A DNA stretch of 64,000 bases from Lotus japonicus. Lineage: Eukaryota; Streptophyta; Magnoliopsida; Fabales; Fabaceae. The notes under the pieces were generated by a model. The model worked only from the letters and a program-made list of their open reading frames with translations. It had not been told where the DNA came from and ran no database searches. Positions 31,922 to 43,329 of the stretch are shown piece after piece. The stretch's first letter is position 1, and the number at the start of each line of letters is the position of its first letter. The stretch lies in contig NC_080044.1 in the NCBI RefSeq assembly GCF_012489685.1, positions 75,502,732-75,566,731 of the forward strand, in the 5' to 3' direction. The translations under genes and the position numbers were made by a program.

Positions 31922-34654
31922 ATGGCAGATGTGAATGAATATTTCTCTATTGACTTGTCTAATGATGGAGGTATGAGTGAGGATGATGATTCTGTGGCAG
32001 TGGCTGATGATGGCAATGGCAATAATGAGAATTCTAATCCAGATCGTTGCAAATTAATCCCTGACTTGACAGCTGATGAGATAAGGGAGCTGGTGTTTTG
32101 TTCTGAGAAGGATGCTGTTGAATTTTACCAACACTATGCCCATTTCAAAGGTTTTGGTGCAAGGAAAGATGATGTCCGTCGTGATCGAAAGGGTAATATT
32201 ATTAGTCGTCAATTGGTGTGTAATAGGGAAGGTGAGAGACATGAGAAGCATTTGAATAAGGTTAGCCGAGTCAAAGAAGCAAAGCCTATTACCAGAGTGG
32301 CTTGCCCAGCAAAGTTCCGTGTCCGTTTTCATGCAGACTCAAGCAAGTGGAAGGTTGTGCTATTTGAACCAGAACACAATCATGGGTTGACACCTGCATC
32401 CCACGTTCATTTGATGCCCTCATTCAGGGGATTGACTGATGGTGACAAGGCTCAAGTAGACAGTCTAAAGCTGTATGGGGTGAGAAGTTGCAACATAATG
32501 GGGCTTTTGATGGGTCAGAAAGGTGGGCATGAATCGGTGGGTTTTCTGAAAAAGGACTTATATAATCATGTTGATAAGAAGAAAAGGATAAGTTTAGGTG
32601 CTGGAGATGCAGCCAGTGCATTGAGTTATTTGCAGCGTAAGGGGGAGAAGGATCCCATGTTTTTTTTCAAATTCACAAGATCAGGTGAAGAAAATCTTGA
32701 AAACTTGTTTTGGTGCGATGGAACAAGTCGCCTTGATTACCAAGCGTTTGGAGATGTCATTGTTTTTTACAGCACCTACAAGAAGAACAAGTACAACAAA
32801 CCGGTTGTTATCTTTTCTGGCTACAATCATCACAAGGAGACTACAATTTTTGCATGTGCCTTGGTTTGTGATGAGACCATTGAGACTTACAAATGGGTCC
32901 TGAAAGCCTTGGATGAAGCTATGTTTGGAAAGCAACCCAAAGCTGTTGTGACTGATGGAGACAAATCTATGCGTGAAGCAGTGAAGGTTGTGTTTCCTAA
33001 TGCTACTCATAGGCTTTGTGGATGGCATATTCAGCAAAACTGTCTTGAGAAAATTAAGATTCCAGATTTCTTGAATGAATTTAAGACTTTGATTTATGGG
33101 AATTTCACTCCAGAATGTTTTGAAACTAAATGGCTGCAAGTGATTGAAAAGTATGGTATTGGTGAGGAAAAATGGATTAAACAGACGTATGAAACTAGGC
33201 AGATGTGGGCAACTGCGTTTATGCGAGAGAAATTTTTTTCCGGTATCAGGACTACCTCTCTATGTGAAGGCATTAACTCATTTATTAAGAGGTATGTGCA
33301 GTGCAAAAATAGCATCCTTGATTTCATTTATAACTTTGAGAGAGCTGTGGAGGAGTATAGGCATAATGAGTTAGCCTCTGATTTCAAGTCAAGTTATGGT
33401 GAGCATGTCTTGATTACTGCTTTGAGTCACATTGAACAAGGGGCAGCAAAGTTGTTGACATTGAATATGTTTAGGGAAGTGAGACATATGATTCAACGAG
33501 CACTTAACCTTAATCTTGTTGAACGATCAGAGATTGGTACCACAGTGATGATAAAGTTTAGCATTTGTCGTCATCCAAACACTCAGTTCTTGGTCATTTA
33601 TGACAAGAATCAGAACATGTTTGATTGTGATTGTGGGTTTTCTGAATATGTTGGCATACCTTGTTCTCACATTATATGTGCAATGAGAACTGAGAACATG
33701 AATGAATTCCCTGCTAGTCTTGTTTCTAAAAGGTGGCTGAAGACTGCAAAGGCTGATTCATTACAATCTATCCCTGCTATGGAGGTTGATACTGATAGAA
33801 TGAAAATGCTGCGTAGAGGTGCAATTTCTGCTGCATGCAAATTTCTGAGTGAATATGGTGCTGATGACTCTTTTGATTTCTCAAATGTTATCGAGGACAT
33901 ATACAAGCTTGTCATGAAATTTCAGAAACGTCGCCATCCCAATTCTGCTGCAACCAATTTATTTGTCATTGGTGACCCAGCTGTTGTCAAAACAAAGGGC
34001 GCTCCACGGAAGAAGAAGTATGAGAAGACGAAAAGGCTATGCTCTAATTGCAGAAAGGGTGGCCACACAATCAGGACATGTCCTACATTATTTGAGGGTA
34101 ATGAAGTTGGAGAAAGTTTTGCAGATGCTGAAGAAGATGAAGATTCATCTGTTGAAATTGATGGTGATAACACTGCTGATACTGTAAGTTGTTTGTATAA
34201 TTTTTCTATTGGATTATTTTGCAGCCAATTACCATGTGTATGACATTAATATTTTAAATTGTATACAGCCTGTGCCATCATTAGGAGGAGATAATGGAGG
34301 GCCCAGTTCAATGAGTACAGTCAAAGCCAAAAGAAAGGCATGTTATATGTCATATTTACTATGTTGTATAAATTTGAGTGGCTTGTTCTGTTGTAAAATT
34401 GTTGTTTATGGTTTATATTTGGCTGTGAATTTTAGGTGGAAGATAGAAGAACCCAAAATGATGTTAAACGCAACACTGGAAGTTCCCAAGCTATGGTGTC
34501 ACCAACTATTGAGCAACCTCAAGCTGATATTGAAGCCCCTCCAATGAGTTTCCCAAGTGGGTTCAATTTGTTTCCCCAATTCCCTGCGAGCCAGATTTTA
34601 CAATCTTTCCATCCTTTTGCTTCATACCAGCAATCACCTTATGGCACTCAGTAG
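31922..34654 (+). CDS. FAR1-related / MULE transposase
   Basis: 849 aa from exons 31922-34183, 34269-34337 and 34436-34654. The last intron appears to use a GC-AG donor (AAG|GCATGT), which keeps the frame; the other has GT-AG. The start at 31922 follows a leader-intron acceptor (GCATAG|GTTTGCTGCC). Domains: acidic N-terminus; FAR1 DNA-binding zinc domain (about 58-157, ending EPEHNH); MULE transposase RNase H fold with D278 (FGDVIVFYSTY), D345 (VVTDGD), CGWH at 366-369 and E473 (FERAVEEYR); SWIM zinc finger from C569 (CDCGFSEYVGIPCSHIICAM); CCHC knuckle C707-C720 (CSNCRKGGHTIRTC); a proline-rich tail. It would cut and insert the element in the nucleus. All catalytic residues are present, so it may be functional; a domesticated FRS gene is less likely because it lies within the transposon ends. 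Confidence 0.9.
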
Positions 34655-35339
34655 AAGACTGAATATTGGATGTGGCTCTGAATTTTGCTTGGAATTGCTA
34701 TTGCATTGTGTTGCTTAAACCATTAATGGACCTGTTTTTTTTCATGTAATTTTTGCTGGGAACTAATATGGCTATGTTATTGAAGTCCTCGCTGATTTTG
34801 AAGTATTTTTTGTTTATGAAGTCTTGAACTTATTATGATTGAATGTTGGACCAATGAATTTTATTGCTGAATTATTAATTCATAGTTTTTGAGTTTTTTC
34901 ATCCAAATGCTTAGTTTAGAATATTTCAGGTACCATCTTTGTGCCATATTTATGCAATCCAGTACTTGTATAAAAAAGACCAATGTTATAGTTTGTTTGC
35001 AATAATCTGTACAAAATGGGTAAAAAAAAGAAGAACATGAGATTTGAACCAGGGACATGTAGAACCAACAGGAGGATATTTACCACTGGGATACCACTCA
35101 TTATTACTAACAAACAGTTAAATAATATGTTTAATACGGTTAATGCGGTTTGGTTGCTATTGAGTGGATAACCAAATAAAAAAATAATTAAAAACTTATT
35201 ATAGGAGTATTCAAACCTAGGACATGTGGGAAATATAGGATGCTACTAACCACTAAGCTAGAAGTAACTATTGAAATGAAACTGTAAACATAAATATTTA
35301 ATTGAGTTAATGCGAGTATTTAATTGAGTTAAGATTAAT
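34655..35339. other. MULE spacer between transposase and satellite array
   Basis: 3' flank of the transposase gene, AT-rich. Near 35035-35100 and 35215-35265 two similar segments occur (GAACCAGGGACATGTAGAAC and CAAACCTAGGACATGTGGGA, each followed by a GGATRYTA-like stretch and CCACT). They may be an old internal duplication. No gene seen. Confidence 0.5.
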
Positions 35340-36435
35340 AAACTTAAACTTAAGGTCGTGCGAAGCTTCATATTAATAAACTTAGACTCTTATTTCTCCG
35401 CCGCTCTCCATATTAGGGCTTACTTAAAGCTTAAGTAAGACCGAATCTTCATATTAGGCCTTTATCCTTCTTAAGCTCTGCCGAGACTCTTATTGCTCCG
35501 CCGCTCTCCATATTAGGTCAAACTTAAAGCTTAAGTAAGACCGAAGCTTCATATTAGGCCTTTATCCTTCTTAAGCTCTGCCGAGACTCTTATTGCTCCG
35601 CCGCTCTCCATATTAGGTCAAACTTAAAGCTTAAGTAAGACCGAATCTTCATATTAGGCCTTTATCCTTCTTAAGCTCTGTCGAGACTCTTATTGCTCCG
35701 CCGCTCTCCATATTAGGTCAAACTTAAAGCTTAAGTAAGACCGAAGCTTCATATTAGGCCTTTATCCTTCTTAATCTCTGTCGAGACTCTTATTGCTCCG
35801 CCGCTCTCCATATTAGGTCAAACTTAAAGCTTAAGTAAGACCGAAGCTTCATATTAGGCCTTTATCCTTCTTAAGCTCTGCCGAGACTCTTATTGCTCCG
35901 TCGCTCTCCATATTAGGGCTTACTTAAAGCTTAAGTAAGACCGAAGCTTCATATTAGGCCTTTATCCTTCTTAAGCTCTGCCGAGACTCTTATTGCTCCG
36001 TCGCTCTCCACAGCAAGGCTTACTTAAAGCTTAAGTAAGACCGAAGCTTCATATTAGGCCTTTATCCTTCTTAAGCACTGCCGAGACTCTTATTGCTCCG
36101 TCGCTCTCCATATTAGGGCTTACTTAAAGCTTAAGTAAGACCGAAGCTTCATATTAGGCCTTTATCCTTCTTAAGCTCTGCCGAGACTCTTATTGCTCTG
36201 TCGCTCTCCATATTAGGGCTTACTTAAAGCTTAAGTAAGACCGAATCTTCATATTAGGCCTTTATCCTTCTTAAGCTCTGCCGAGACTCTTATTGCTCTG
36301 CCGCTCTCCATATTAGGGCTTACTTAAAGCTTAAGTAAGACCGAATCTTCATATTAGGCCTTTATCCTTCTTAAGCTCTGCCGAGTCTCTTATTGCTCCG
36401 CCGCTCTCCATATTAGGTCAAACTTAAAGCTTGTA
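35340..36435. repeat. Satellite array, 100-bp unit, about 11 copies, inside the MULE
   Basis: The anchor TTTATCCTTC recurs at 35461, 35561, 35661 and so on to 36361, an exact 100-bp period. Units carry CTTAAAGCTTAAGTAAGACC, CTCTGCCGAGACTCTTATTG and CCGCTCTCCATATTAGG. Two alternating junction variants occur (GGTCAAACTTAAAGC and GGGCTTACTTAAAGC), and single-base variants (CCG/TCG/CTG, GAAGCTT/GAATCTT) mark individual units. One unit (near 36010) reads CACAGCAAGGC in place of the usual CATATTAGGGC. Each unit has a near-palindrome, CTTAA-AGC-TTAAG. Confidence 0.95.
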
Positions 36436-36855
36436 CCATTAAATATTATTTATATAGTATTTATTAATAAATAATGTTAATAAATAATTTTTATACCTAT
36501 TTATAAATATTATTTCTAAAATAAGTTAAATATAAAAAATTAAAAAACATTTAACTTCCTAACCATGGTGCCATAAAGCTTCGAAAATGGAAGGTGAGGA
36601 GATGGTGAAGTTAAGCACTTTCGGTGGCTCCAAAATTGGAATATGGAGAGGCCGCATGCTTGATAGGGTTATGAGAGGGGGAGTAATGAGGAAAATTGAT
36701 TGCAGCTTTGTTGTTTGAGCTTCCAGCCTCAAAACTCGTAAAGGGGTTTAGGGTTTCAATCAATTCCCCCTAGTACTATAAAATTGCTTCAATTATGAAT
36801 GGGATTCAGAGTCTAACAAGGAGTGGAAGATTTACGGTCCAAAATCATCTGATTG

Positions 36856-39215
36856 ATGTCTACCATGAAAACGAAAGGAGCCCTAGTTGTTCGACGAAGC
36901 CACCGGAAGCGAAATCGTCGAGAAGTGGATTGCATCTCCGTCAATTCGCCGGACTTGGATTTCACCGTCCCAAATCAGAACGCTAACCCTTCTTTGGTAC
37001 TCATATCTTCGAGGTAATCAGTGTTACTCATCTAAAACTATGTTTCTGTTATGTCGTGTTTATGTATTAGGTTTCGTAGGTTTTTGACATTCATATCTTA
37101 TTTGCAGTAATCAAGATTCTGGGCTGCAGCTGAACATGAATCTTCCATATTATGGTGATCAACAAGAAGATGACAAGAAAAAAAAGGTATGTTTTGAAGT
37201 AAAATGAATTACTTTTCACTTAAATAGCTTAAATTGCTTCAGTTGAATTTTCCGCATCTTATTCCCTTGCTTACCATAGTAGTATGCCAAATTAAACTTC
37301 ATATAATGGATTCAAATTAGGAAACCCTTGAATCCCTGCTTAAATTACAGCTGTGAAACCTATAGCCAAGGTTTAATTTTTTTTTTATATTTTACAATGC
37401 AGGGAGTGGTTAATGAAGAGAAATTTAATACGTTGGGGGCAAACATGGAAGCTATTATGGCTAGTATTGGGTGGTTGACACAGACAATGATAAAGTCCAA
37501 ATGTGTCCAGATTCTTCCCACAGAAGGAACACAGTTAGATCCATCTTCATCAGTTGAACCAATACCTGAAGCGATAGAGAAAATCATGCAAAAGTTTGTT
37601 GCACCAACGGTTGAACTCCCAACACCTATTGCTGACCTACCAACACCAAATACTGAAATCCAAACTGAAACCGTTGAGATCGCACCAACATCTACAGAAA
37701 ATCACAGTTCACTTGTTAGGAAGCTTTTCAGCCCACCTGTTACGTCACAGGACACAAATCCAGAAAACCAAATTACCAATGCTGACTTTCAATCCCCCAA
37801 AAACCTGAAAATAGTTACCCCTCATTATGTTCCACCGGTAAGTTATGTTTTTTTAAAATTTTGACCCATTAATTAAGAACTTTACTTGTTAAATTGACTG
37901 TCATACATGTGTATCTTGTAGTTCCTGAACAAGATATTCAAGAATGAGAACACATTCCAACTATCTTATGCTGAGACGGTTGTGGCATCTTATATCTTTA
38001 AGAAGGCCAATAAAGATGACATGGCTTGGTAAAATGTCTGAGTTTTTATTTACGTAGTTAAATTATTTTTTGATACTCAGTAGAAGAGCTAATTTAATAT
38101 GCATGTTATGTTCATGGCAGGAAAGAGGCCTTGGTGAAGCCTGAAATCCCTTTCTCGGATGGAACCCGTGGTGTGCTGCAGTGCCTGAAACCAAAAGGAA
38201 AGTTGGTGACGGATTTGCTTAACTTGCTCGCTTGCTTGTTGACCAAGAAGGAGAGGTCTTTTAATCAAAATCCACCCATATGGTTTTTCCCAACAAATGT
38301 TTCGGTAATATCATCTGCTCATTCTTAATGGCAAGTTCTGTTTAATAGAAATGAAATATAAAGTTCACTGAAGTTGTTCTTTTCCACTGTAGCAAGCTAT
38401 ATTGTCATGGACTACAAACCCTAATTCTATGAAGATTTTAATTAAGGCAAATTTCATGGGGAAAGTAGACCTTCTTGAAAAGGTAACTCAATAATTGTGT
38501 AACATATTATTTCATTCAAAATGTAGCTTGTTTGAGCTTTATCTACATGGTTGCTTTCTGCCAGATATTTGTTCCTGTTAACGACGACAATAAGCACTGG
38601 TACCTTATAGTCCTGGACTTTAAGAATGAGCAAGTAGTGTATCTCGACAGCTATCCGGAAGAAGGCAGGATGCTTGCCAGAATTAGGCGTACCAAACTAC
38701 TGGTATAACCTTATAATGAATTTACTTTTTTGATTACATGATTTGTGTTATTAATTTTGTTACTAAGAGAAAACTTGTTGCTCGTAGTGTATTTATTTGG
38801 AAGAACTTCTGCAAGACCAGTCATTTTATCTCATCGATGATAGCCCTAAGCCTATTGTGTCTGAATTCAAAATGGTTATCCCAGAAGGGCTTATGGTTCA
38901 AAAGAAAGATTCGTAAGTTACATATAACAATTTAATTCTTTTATACTTTTGAAACCATGTAACTCACTGATTGAAAATTGTTTTCTGTCATGCAGAAACG
39001 ACTGTGGAGTTTTTGTTGCAACTTGGATGAACCAGATGGGGATAAATGGATACAAGATAGAGGTTGATAACTTCACAAGATTGAAACTTGCTGTGGACCT
39101 TGTTCTCCATTCACATAATTTGCTTCAAGGAGTTATGCTATCAAAATCATTGGTGTACTACAACAGGATATCAGAAGCTGGAAACAAGAAGAAAGGGGTG
39201 CCAAAAACTTGCTGA
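36856..39215 (+). CDS. Ulp1-type (C48) cysteine protease carried by the MULE
   Basis: A 511-aa model from nine exons: 36856-37013, 37108-37186, 37403-37837, 37922-38028, 38121-38304, 38393-38482, 38565-38702, 38788-38912, 38996-39215. All borders are GT/AG and the frame is continuous. The first two exons are the least certain. N-terminal half: low complexity with PTVELPTPIADLPTPNTEI. C-terminal half: the C48 peptidase, with catalytic H362 (DNKHWYLIVLDF), D379 (VVYLDSYP) and C442 (SNDCGVFVATW). Ulp1 enzymes process SUMO or remove it from proteins. Relatives carried by plant MULEs are known, but their substrate and benefit to the transposon are not. The triad is intact, so activity is possible. 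Confidence 0.85.
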
Positions 39216-40045
39216 TTTTGTAATCTTGGTTATTGTTAGACACAATCTATGTTTTTTATTCTGTGCTTTATCTTTGTGTATGCGCAAGCGTGGACGCATT
39301 GAATCCTTTTTCAGGGCACTTGTAGTTGCCAAATTTTGTTCATCAGGTTAAGGCACTAGTTGCCAAATTTTGCCTGTTAAGGCACTAGTTGCCAAAAAAC
39401 CCTTTTATAAATTTTTATGCGTTGGTTGTCTTATATCATGTTTATTAGATCATGTTTTCTTCAAATGCAATAATAGCTATAGCTTAAACAAGAACACAAG
39501 AGCGCAACTTAGTATTATATTTGGACCATTTTCTACTGAAAATAAAAACATGATTCATAGCAATAGAAAGATCAACCTAACTTAGACAAGAGCAACCTTA
39601 TTTTGACCCATTTTCACTTAAAAACAGTTGAAAACATGTTTCATAGCGATAGTAACATCTTTTGACATAGTAAATCATAGTCAAGTTTGACAAGAGCACT
39701 ACTTACTCACTATTTTATTTGGACCAGTTTTCACTTAATATAGCAAATGTTCTTGGTTCTTTTGTATGCTCTTTTGTCATAGTTTTATCATAGTCATTTT
39801 TGGAGGTTTCTCATCATCTACTTACATAGTTTTATCATAGTCATCTTGGGAGGTTTCTCATCATCTACTTACACAGTTTCATTAAATTATTATGTAGACT
39901 AAAAAATGTAAATTTAGATAAGTTAATATTTTAAAAAGAGGACTCATGTGAGCACTTCTCATAAAAGAGTTAATAATTCAAAAAGAGTACACATACATGT
40001 GACCACTTCTCAAAAACAGTTTTACATATCCAAAGCTTGTGTAAA
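39216..40045. other. MULE spacer between the convergent gene pairs
   Basis: AT-rich 3' flanks of the Ulp1 and GRF genes, with short duplications: GGCACTAGTTGCCAAA twice near 39350-39390, TTTTATCATAGTCAT twice near 39783-39840, and AGGTTTCTCATCATCTACTT twice near 39800-39875. No gene seen. Confidence 0.6.
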
Positions 40046-40525
40046 TCACTTAAACAAAATAAGTAGCACATCAACTACCAAAGAGACAACAACAACGATG
40101 AAATACATTTGTTCCCTTCTCTTGTAGTCAGAGATCAAAGCTTCTGCCCTCTTTAATCCTTCAAAGCAATCATCAACTTGACCAGGAGTCACAGCAGCAG
40201 TCATGGGGGCTTGAACAACTTGACCAGGAGTCACAGCAGCAGTCATGGGGGCTTCAACAACTTGCCCATGCACAGGGGGATCAAGCCAATCATAATACCC
40301 ACAAGCCTGCGTATATTTAAGTTCATAAGTTATATATTCCTTGTTGTCAAACTGAATACATAACAAAAACTCCTTGTTTACCTTCAAAGGACATTGAAAA
40401 TATCTTCGTCCATAATTACTACTGGACCATGAAGTCTTTAGGGCTGGGGTAAGGCCGCAAGTACAGAGCCTTCCATCAGCAATCCCATTTCTTCTTTGTG
40501 TCGAAGAGAATGATTGAGATGCCAT
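40046..40525 (-). CDS. GRF-type zinc-finger protein with C-terminal membrane helix
   Basis: An open frame of 159 codons (MASQSFSSTQRRNGIADG...). A 75-bp in-frame stretch, 40381-40307, has perfect intron borders (AAG|GTAAAC and ACGCAG|GC). Removing it brings the GRF zinc ligands together as in the family: C21, C23, C45 and C50 (CTCG, NYGRRYFQCP, ACGYYDW), giving 134 aa from exons 40525-40382 and 40306-40046. After the finger come two 14-residue repeats (PMTAAVTPGQVV), a short coiled coil, and a hydrophobic helix at the end (MYFIVVVVSLVVDVLLILF). GRF fingers bind nucleic acid in some enzymes. Plant proteins of this small form have no established role. The membrane helix suggests tail anchoring (inference). 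Confidence 0.75.
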   Translation of the reverse strand: MASQSFSSTQRRNGIADGRLCTCGLTPALKTSWSSSNYGRRYFQCPLKVNKEFLLCIQFDNKEYITYELKYTQACGYYDWLDPPVHGQVVEAPMTAAVTPGQVVQAPMTAAVTPGQVDDCFEGLKRAEALISDYKRREQMYFIVVVVSLVVDVLLILFK

Positions 40526-40755
40526 ATATTATACACTACAAAAATATACTAATAAGTAAATAATTGAAACTTTAATAACATATAAAGTCATTGATTAACT
40601 AAGATCCATAAAACACCAAGTTGCACAAAACATATCCAAAAAGGTCTAACAAGCCAGGGGCATCAAGCCAGTCCAAAAGTTGCACAAAACAAAGGCAAAA
40701 CATACAAGGTCCAAACTGAAAACAATAATAGGAAATCAACAAAACATCAAACTCA

Positions 40756-41977
40756 CTACGGCTGCCCACGGGTAATGGTAACATTAACCAAATTGTTGTG
40801 AGTGCTAACTGGCCTAAAGTGCACAACATCCCTATACTTCAACTCATGATCCTTCACATATTGATACCAATCCTTTGCAATGTGGATTGGAGTATCAATC
40901 TTCCTTGGATTCCTTCTTTTCAGCAGACAACTATAAGTTCTACCCCTAGGGGTTTGTAGAACGATATTCTCCCAGTTTGCCCTAATATGATTCACCACAT
41001 ACAACTTAGGCAATGCCTGAAAATAAAAAAATAAACATTGTATTAGATTGTAAGATATCACATACAGCAAATGAAATTTTAAAAACAAGTAGCACTACAA
41101 TGTAAAAACAAGTTCTTACCATTGTCTGGCCTCCACCAGAATCATAGCTGCTAATGACCTTATCAAAATTATGAATAACCCTCTCCACACCATCATCCTC
41201 CTCACCATCACTCAATTGCATAATTCCATCATCCTCCTCCTCATCACTTAATTGCACAATTCCATCATCCTCCTCATCATCACTTGATATCATAATTACA
41301 TCATTCTCTTCAATGTTATCCACATCCATAAACTGCCCACCAACATCAGCCACTGGAACTGGAACTTTCACACCATCTTCATCCTTATCACCAACATCAG
41401 CCACTGGAACTGAAACTTCCCCACCAACTTCAACCTTACCACCGACATCAGCCACTGGAACTTCCCCACCAACTTCATCCTTATCACCAACATCAGACAC
41501 AACCACCTCTTCACCATTCTTACCTGAACTCCCAACATCAGGTTGCCTTACAGAAGGGCCAGCATCATAGCTTATTTGATTCATCAGTCTATCAAATATC
41601 CTGATAGAAAACTTGTTCTTTCCACAATAGGAGAAATCTGCCCAATGATATCTTTTCAAATCATACATTTTTACAAACTTGACCACAACATCAATGAGCA
41701 AACCTCCATTATTACCCACAACCAACTGAAAGGTGAACTCCCCCCTACAGGATCCCTAACCACAACATGATTTCCCAGCATAGATTTGTATTGTGCAATA
41801 AACTCTAATGGAACTTCCACGTCATCCTAATGTTTTTCCAATAAAACTTATTAAAATTGATGTTTAAACCATATAACTATACCAACACAAATGGAAGGAG
41901 CTAAAAATTACCAGGTTTAACTTTATCACAGTATTGAAACCAGGTGTGTAAGGGCCATAAGCACTTGTTTGACTCAT
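40756..41977 (-). CDS. Double-B3-domain DNA-binding protein in the MULE, one frameshift
   Basis: Exons 41977-41912, 41826-41120 and 41016-40756 with GT/AG borders, about 344 aa. First B3 domain: VIKLNLDDVEVPLEFIAQY, then after a C6 run at 41740-41745, where the frame slips by one base, LLIDVVVKFVKMYDLKRYHW and FSYCGKNKFSIRIFD. A long acidic middle has repeated VPVADVGDKDE-like units and SDDEEDDGIVQLSDEEEDDG. Second B3 domain: IRANWENIVLQTPRGRTYSC to HFRPVSTHNNLVNVTI. B3 domains bind DNA in plant nuclear regulators; the arrangement resembles REM-type proteins. The homopolymer slip may be a sequencing error or a real lesion. A non-coding first exon near 42420-42600 is likely. Confidence 0.7.
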
Positions 41978-43067
41978 CTCTTCAAAAACACAAATAATCA
42001 GTTCAAAGCACAGATTAAGAATGTGAACACAGACGTTTAAAATTCAATATCAACATAAAAATATGGTTCAACCCACCAAAAAAAGAACACTCATGTGATA
42101 AACAAGGTTCCATAACAAATCTACAAACCATAAATAACATAAAAATCAAACCTTTAATGCAGACAAAGAAAGGGGAATGACATGCATGTGATATACAAGG
42201 TTGGTTTTCAAATCTACAGCCTATTCGGAATAATTGTAATTACAAGTTATGAAAAATAACCGTAAACATCAAAACATCAAAACTTTAACTCAGACAAAGA
42301 TATGAGAACGATATCAGAACACAAACCCTGAGAAAAAAACCATTCTTTCATTAAGATCCAAACCCCAGAAGAGAATACTTGAAGATCAAAACTACGAAAA
42401 GAAAAGATGAAGAACATACCGTGATGTTGAAATCGCGAAGATCGCTGGCGCCTTCTTCTCTCACGTCGTCGCGTTCCACCGTCGGTCCTCGTCGTCGCAT
42501 TCCACCGCCGTTCCACCGTCGATCACTCTCGTCGTCTCCGCCACTCAGTCTCTCACACTTCTCTTTCTCTGGAATGTTCTGCTTTGGGAAGGATGAAGAT
42601 GGTGTTGAGAAATGATGAAAATATTGAAGTGTATCAGTTATCAAAACAGAGGGAACATCAATAGTCACATCAATTCAAATGAGGGTATTACTTTTACTGT
42701 GGTAACTAATTAACTGAGGGACCTGTTAGCAAATTAATAAATATTTTATTTTTATAAAACCATATTTTCTGAAAATCATTTCCTATTATTTTAATTCATT
42801 TCAGAAAAAAAAAAAAAAAAGTCAACTCATTTAATACATGCCACATTCTTACTGGTCCAAATAGGCAGAGGCACCATACCTGCGCCTGGGAGGAGGCACC
42901 ACAGAAGGCACCAATTAAATATTAAATATGACTAAATTATAGTCATATGTAGGGCTCGTTTGGCACGCCATATTAGGCATGATAGTATAAGCTTATATAA
43001 TACATTATGAGTTTATCAATTGTTTGATGATGACATTGTATTGTATAAACTTAGAGAAAAAGTTTGA

Positions 43068-43222
43068 TGCACCGACGGTGTAATGTTATTTTACACCGTC
43101 AACCAATTAGATTTTAAGGATGTGCCACATCAATTAAGGAAATTAAATAAAATGCGAGATTTTCTCACATCCTTGAAATCTGATTGGTTGACGGTGTAAA
43201 AAAACTTTACACCGTCGGTGCA
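43068..43222. mobile_element. Palindromic MITE with TGCACCGACGGTGTAA ends
   Basis: 155 bp, nearly all inverted repeat: TGCACCGACGGTGTAA at the left and its reverse complement at the right, extended by TTTTACACCGTCAACCAAT and an AAGGATGTG block. Each end itself folds (ACCGACGGT). Half-copies of the same family lie at about 20520 and 45630. No convincing target duplication. Confidence 0.75.
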
Positions 43223-43329
43223 TAGAAATTAAACTCATAAACTTATCCATCAAAGTCCCCTTATACGTTAAAATGACGTATTATTTAATTCATCATGTGA
43301 GTGATGGATAAGGCATGATAAGGTTGTGA

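Larger units (their letters stand above)
31166..42921. mobile_element. Large multi-gene Mutator-like element (MULE), 11,738 bp
   Basis: Body 31175-42912. The left end (GGCAAATTCTGGGGTGCC, then TCC) and the reverse complement of the right end (GGTGCCTTCTGTGGTGCC, then TCC) match at 16 of 21 positions. Perfect 9-bp direct repeats AATTAAATA flank it (31166-31174, 42913-42921), the Mutator signature. Cargo: FAR1/MULE transposase (31922-34654, +), 100-bp satellite array (35340-36435), Ulp1-type protease (36856-39215, +), GRF zinc-finger protein (40046-40525, -), double-B3 protein (40756-41977, -). The two strands converge near 39.2-40.0 kb. Terminal repeats are short, unlike classic long-TIR MULEs. 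Confidence 0.85.

Noticed and set aside
35340..36435. CRISPR-like array
   Set aside because: Units are contiguous and 100 bp long with no unique spacers, and the DNA is a plant genome. It is a satellite array.
36795..36986. Alternative start of the Ulp1 gene at 36795
   Set aside because: That frame stops at 36986, whereas ATG at 36856 reads in another frame to a donor at 37013 and joins the later exons in frame.
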